Of a stretch of 44,305 bases of DNA, positions 42,011 through 44,305 are shown piece after piece. The translations under genes and the position numbers were made by a program. How positions within the stretch are numbered: position 1 is the first letter of the stretch; the number at the start of each line of letters is the position of its first letter. The stretch covers positions 1 to 44,305 of the forward strand of contig CAZHSN010000005.1 of NCBI GenBank assembly GCA_964535125.1, read 5' to 3'. This DNA is from CAZHSN01 sp964535125 (lineage in GTDB: Bacteria; Armatimonadota; HRBIN16). The notes under the pieces were generated by a model. That model was given only the letters and a program-made list of their open reading frames with translations, was not told the DNA's origin and did no database searches.

Positions 42011-43369
42011 TTACTCGACGGCCGGATCCGGTTCTGCGGGGCGCGGCTGCACAAGCGACTTGAGTTCCGACTGCGGCAACACGCCAATGGAGGCGTATAC
42101 GTTCAACTTGTCGCGTGAGTCGGTAATGTCCAAGTTACGCAGGTGCAGTTGCCCGATGCGGTCCAGCGGCGAAAACGCTTCGCTTTCCACGCGTTCCATG
42201 GATAGCCGTTCGGGGTGATAGGTCAGGTTCGGCCCCTCGGTGTTGAGGATGGTGTAGTCGTCTCCGCGGCGCAGTTCCACAGTGACTTCGCCGGTGATGG
42301 CCCGTCCGACCCATCGAACCAGCGTATCACGCAGCATCAACGACTGGGGATCAAACCAGCGGCCCTCATACAGCAACCGCCCTAACCGCCGTCCCAGTGA
42401 TCTGTAGTTGTCGATCGTGCCTTCGTTGTGGATGGCGCTGACCAGCCGTTCATAGGCCAGATGCAGCAGAGCCATCCCCGGCGCCTCGTAGATGCCGCGG
42501 CTCTTGGCTTCAATGATCCGGTTCTCAATCTGGTCCGAGACACCCAGCCCATGACGTCCGCCGATGCGGTTGGCTTCCAGCACCAGTTCCACCGGAGACG
42601 CGAACGCCTGACCATTGAGGCTGACCGGCAGGCCTGCCTCAAAGCGGACCGTGATCTCTTCCGGTTCGATGGTTACGGCAGGATCCCAGAATTTCACGGT
42701 CATGATCGGGTCGACGATACGAAGCCCCTTGCTCAGAAATTCCAACTCCTTGGCTTCGTGCGTAGCGCCCCAGATGTTGGAGTCGGTGGAATAAGCCTTC
42801 TCAGCGCTCATACGGTAGTCAAAGCCGTGCTCGGTCAGCCAAGCGCTCATCTCCTGGCGTCCGCCCAGTTCACGTACGAAATCCTGATCCAGCCACGGCT
42901 TGTAGATTCGCAGGCCGGGATTGGCCATGAGGCCATACCGGTAGAAGCGCTCTATGTCGTTGCCCTTATAGGTCGAGCCGTCACCCCAGATGCTGACGCC
43001 GTCCTCTTCCATGGCCTGCACCAGCAGCGTACCGGTTACGGCGCGCCCGAGTGGAGTGGTGTTGAAATAGGTCTTTCCGGCAGTGGTGATATGAAATGCA
43101 CCGCACTGCAGTGCTACCAGCCCTTCGCTGACCAACAACTCACGGCAATCAATACGCCGCGCCGCTTCCGCGCCATACGCCATGGCGCGCCGCGTGATAT
43201 CGTTATAGTCCTTCTCGTCCGTTTGGGCGAGATCGGCGGTATAGCAGTAAGGGATCGCTCCGCGGTGACGCATCCAGGCGATGGCTGCCGAGGTGTCCAG
43301 CCCACCGGAAAAAGCGATGCCGATGTTTTGCCCTACAGGCAGCGATAGAAGTATCTTGCTGGTGTTCAT
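42011..43369 (-). CDS. argG: Argininosuccinate synthase, long type
   Basis: ATG 43369 is chosen over the frame limit at 43426 because the protein then starts like E. coli ArgG. The 452-residue enzyme joins citrulline and aspartate, using ATP, in arginine synthesis. The PP-loop AFSGGLDTS occupies residues 19-27, and long identical blocks such as YFNTTPLGRAVTGT, DGSTYKGNDIERFYRYG and SDQIENRIIEAKSRGIYEAPG match the E. coli type, not the roughly 400-residue form common in most bacteria. It has its own promoter region and a leader hairpin. No argH follows within the window. Confidence 0.97.
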   Translation of the reverse strand: MNTSKILLSLPVGQNIGIAFSGGLDTSAAIAWMRHRGAIPYCYTADLAQTDEKDYNDITRRAMAYGAEAARRIDCRELLVSEGLVALQCGAFHITTAGKTYFNTTPLGRAVTGTLLVQAMEEDGVSIWGDGSTYKGNDIERFYRYGLMANPGLRIYKPWLDQDFVRELGGRQEMSAWLTEHGFDYRMSAEKAYSTDSNIWGATHEAKELEFLSKGLRIVDPIMTVKFWDPAVTIEPEEITVRFEAGLPVSLNGQAFASPVELVLEANRIGGRHGLGVSDQIENRIIEAKSRGIYEAPGMALLHLAYERLVSAIHNEGTIDNYRSLGRRLGRLLYEGRWFDPQSLMLRDTLVRWVGRAITGEVTVELRRGDDYTILNTEGPNLTYHPERLSMERVESEAFSPLDRIGQLHLRNLDITDSRDKLNVYASIGVLPQSELKSLVQPRPAEPDPAVE

Positions 43370-43461
43370 GGTTAGGGACTCGACGCAATACAATGAACGC
43401 GTGTCGCGTGGAATGCCGGTCAACAAAAGAGGACGACGGCATCCGGGACAGCGGCATGAAA

Positions 43462-43476
43462 CGCGTGCAGCACGCG
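43462..43476. promoter_or_regulatory. Hairpin in the argG leader
   Basis: CGCGTG (43462-43467) and CACGCG (43471-43476) form a perfect stem with a three-base loop, within the expected argG 5' untranslated region. Its role is not known; it does not resemble an ArgR box. Confidence 0.35.
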
Positions 43477-43491
43477 AACAGGCTGACTAAC

Positions 43492-43522
43492 ATAATATCA
43501 GTATGCGCAGCCCTGCTGCCAA
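43492..43522 (-). promoter_or_regulatory. Candidate argG promoter
   Basis: On the - strand TTGGCA (43522-43517) precedes either GATATT (43499-43494, 17 bases) or TATTAT (43497-43492, 19 bases) with an extended TGA in front. The -35 matches five of six bases. It lies about 125 bases upstream of the argG start. Confidence 0.5.
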
Positions 43523-43526
43523 TGCA

Positions 43527-44150
43527 TCAACGTGATGCGGCCATCTCACGAAGCAGCGCGATCGTCATCGCATCCAGCAGCACTGAACCGGTAAAGTGAG
43601 CGCCCAACTCAGCGCCCTCCAGTTTGTCTACGCCGGTCCGTCCCAGACGGCGGAAGGCCTGGCGGGACTGTTCATATACGGTCAACCGTTGAGCGTCGTT
43701 CAAAATGGTTCTGACGGCATCCCAGAGCTCCGCCGAACGGGTTTGCAGGGCGCGGCGTCGTCTGTTGGTGGCTTGCGTGTCGAACTCCGCCATCTGCTCA
43801 AGCAGAGACGCCGGAACCGCTTTCCCTCGGATGGCGTCTACGCGCGCTGTACGCAACTGGGTGTCCATCGCCACAATCGCCTTGGCGTTCGGCTCGTCGT
43901 CCTGTCGGAGCTTGGTCAAGGATGCCTGGCTCGCGTCTGCGACGGCAATCAACTGTTCTCGTGTCATGCGCAGTTCGTTCAACACCTGCAGCGCGTTCAG
44001 TTCCACTACGCGGTGATAGGCTTCTTCTGCGCGTGCGAACAGATCGGGTTCCGGTTTGGCGGAATCAGCGCCTGCGGTCGTGCTTCCATCGGCCGCCAAC
44101 AACGGTCCCGTCAACAGGCAGCACAGGGCTGCCATCAGCAGTCGTGTCAT
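43527..44150 (-). CDS. Exported helical protein, unknown
   Basis: The 207-residue product has a clear signal peptide (MTRLLMAALCCLLTGPLLA, cleavage after AxA-like GPLLA). The mature part is charged and almost wholly helical, with repeated heptad-like segments (LNELRMTREQLIAVADASQ, LLEQMAEFDTQATNRRRRAL), suggesting a helical hairpin or coiled coil in the periplasm. I recognise no family; a loose resemblance to Spy/CpxP-like chaperones is possible. Its start overlaps the stop of the peroxiredoxin gene by ATGA, so it is translated with an oxidative-stress gene, hinting at a stress or envelope role. Confidence 0.75.
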   Translation of the reverse strand: MTRLLMAALCCLLTGPLLAADGSTTAGADSAKPEPDLFARAEEAYHRVVELNALQVLNELRMTREQLIAVADASQASLTKLRQDDEPNAKAIVAMDTQLRTARVDAIRGKAVPASLLEQMAEFDTQATNRRRRALQTRSAELWDAVRTILNDAQRLTVYEQSRQAFRRLGRTGVDKLEGAELGAHFTGSVLLDAMTIALLREMAASR

Positions 44151-44305
44151 GCTTCCTCCTGAAGTGCCGACAGCGCGGCGATGACTTCATCCACATGACC
44201 ATCGACCTTGACTTTGGGGAACACCTTGCGGATCATGCCGCGGGGGTCGATGAGGAATGTGGTGCGCTCAACGCCCAGGTATTTCTTGCCATACATGCTT
44301 TTCTC
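44147..44305 (-). CDS. bcp: Bcp/PrxQ-type peroxiredoxin, C-terminal 52 residues (truncated by window edge)
   Basis: The frame is open to the right edge and ends at TGA 44147, overlapping the next start. The visible residues EKSMYGKKYLGVERTTFLID, followed by RKVFPKVKV and a helix, are the conserved end of thioredoxin-dependent peroxiredoxins of the Bcp group. They reduce peroxides with an N-terminal cysteine that lies outside the window. The gene is too short for a start codon call. Strong match to the family end; identity of the whole gene is otherwise inferred. Confidence 0.85.
   Translation of the reverse strand, partial: EKSMYGKKYLGVERTTFLIDPRGMIRKVFPKVKVDGHVDEVIAALSALQEEA

Noticed and set aside
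1..44305. Many long open frames opposite real genes, such as 17280-18929 and 33588-34670 on the - strand
   Set aside because: They are mirrored by strongly recognisable + strand genes, lack ribosome sites and have proline/arginine/histidine-rich composition typical of antisense frames in GC-rich DNA.
1..44305. CRISPR arrays, insertion sequences, tRNA or rRNA genes
   Set aside because: I saw no regularly spaced repeats, transposase motifs or terminal inverted repeats, and no tRNA-like cloverleaf or rRNA sequence.

Overview
The window (about 60% GC by eye, densely coded, many ATGA/GTGA overlaps, clear Shine-Dalgarno sites) looks like a chromosomal segment of a free-living, polysaccharide-degrading bacterium. 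Several UroD-like and Gfo/Idh/MocA proteins, sulfatases, a GxGYxYP protein and rbs/lsr-type sugar transporters occur together. That mix fits Armatimonadota, PVC-group or similar lineages. This placement is an inference; no rRNA or marker gene in the window settles it.

Layout. (1) 1-4661, + strand: the end of a DUF4350 protein, a MoxR ATPase and a DUF58 protein in one overlapping operon, then a small membrane protein and a stand-alone DnaQ-type exonuclease fused to a BRCT domain. (2) 4899-17078, - strand: a catabolic run read from a strong promoter near 17113-17141. In order of transcription it holds an amidohydrolase-2 protein, a Gfo/Idh/MocA dehydrogenase, a UroD-like protein, a class III aminotransferase, an AraA-like isomerase, an LsrF-like class I aldolase, a DeoR-family regulator, a DUF2231 membrane protein, and an ABC sugar importer (permease, binding lipoprotein, ATPase). 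(3) 17250-20435, +: a 1061-residue exported multidomain carbohydrate-active protein, divergent from cluster 2. (4) 20461-25422, -: UroD-like protein, TIM-barrel sugar isomerase/epimerase, sulfatase-like hydrolase with an altered nucleophile motif, Gfo/Idh/MocA dehydrogenase and a YhcH-family protein. (5) 25519-30541, +: two canonical sulfatases and a GxGYxYP protein. (6) 30588-35769, +: a housekeeping operon of prmC, a zinc-ribbon micro-protein, a TsaC/Sua5 gene, an ABC ATPase, a CPBP protease, a TPR protein and a ROK kinase. (7) 35828-41964, -: an Lsr/Rha-type importer in the order ATPase, permease, permease, binding protein, followed by an LsrG-like monooxygenase-fold protein and an iron alcohol dehydrogenase. 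(8) 42011-44305, -: argG, an exported helical protein and the 3' end of a Bcp-type peroxiredoxin.

How it may work together (inference): sulfated or decorated glycans are trimmed by the exported protein, imported by two separate rbs/lsr-type transporters, desulfated in the cytoplasm (the sulfatases lack signal peptides), and processed by isomerase, aldolase, aminotransferase, dehydrogenase and lactonase-like enzymes. The most striking point is that relatives of LsrA, C, D, B, G and F are all present, but split between two loci and without a recognisable LsrK. Either an AI-2-like molecule or a related deoxysugar could be the substrate of this split system.
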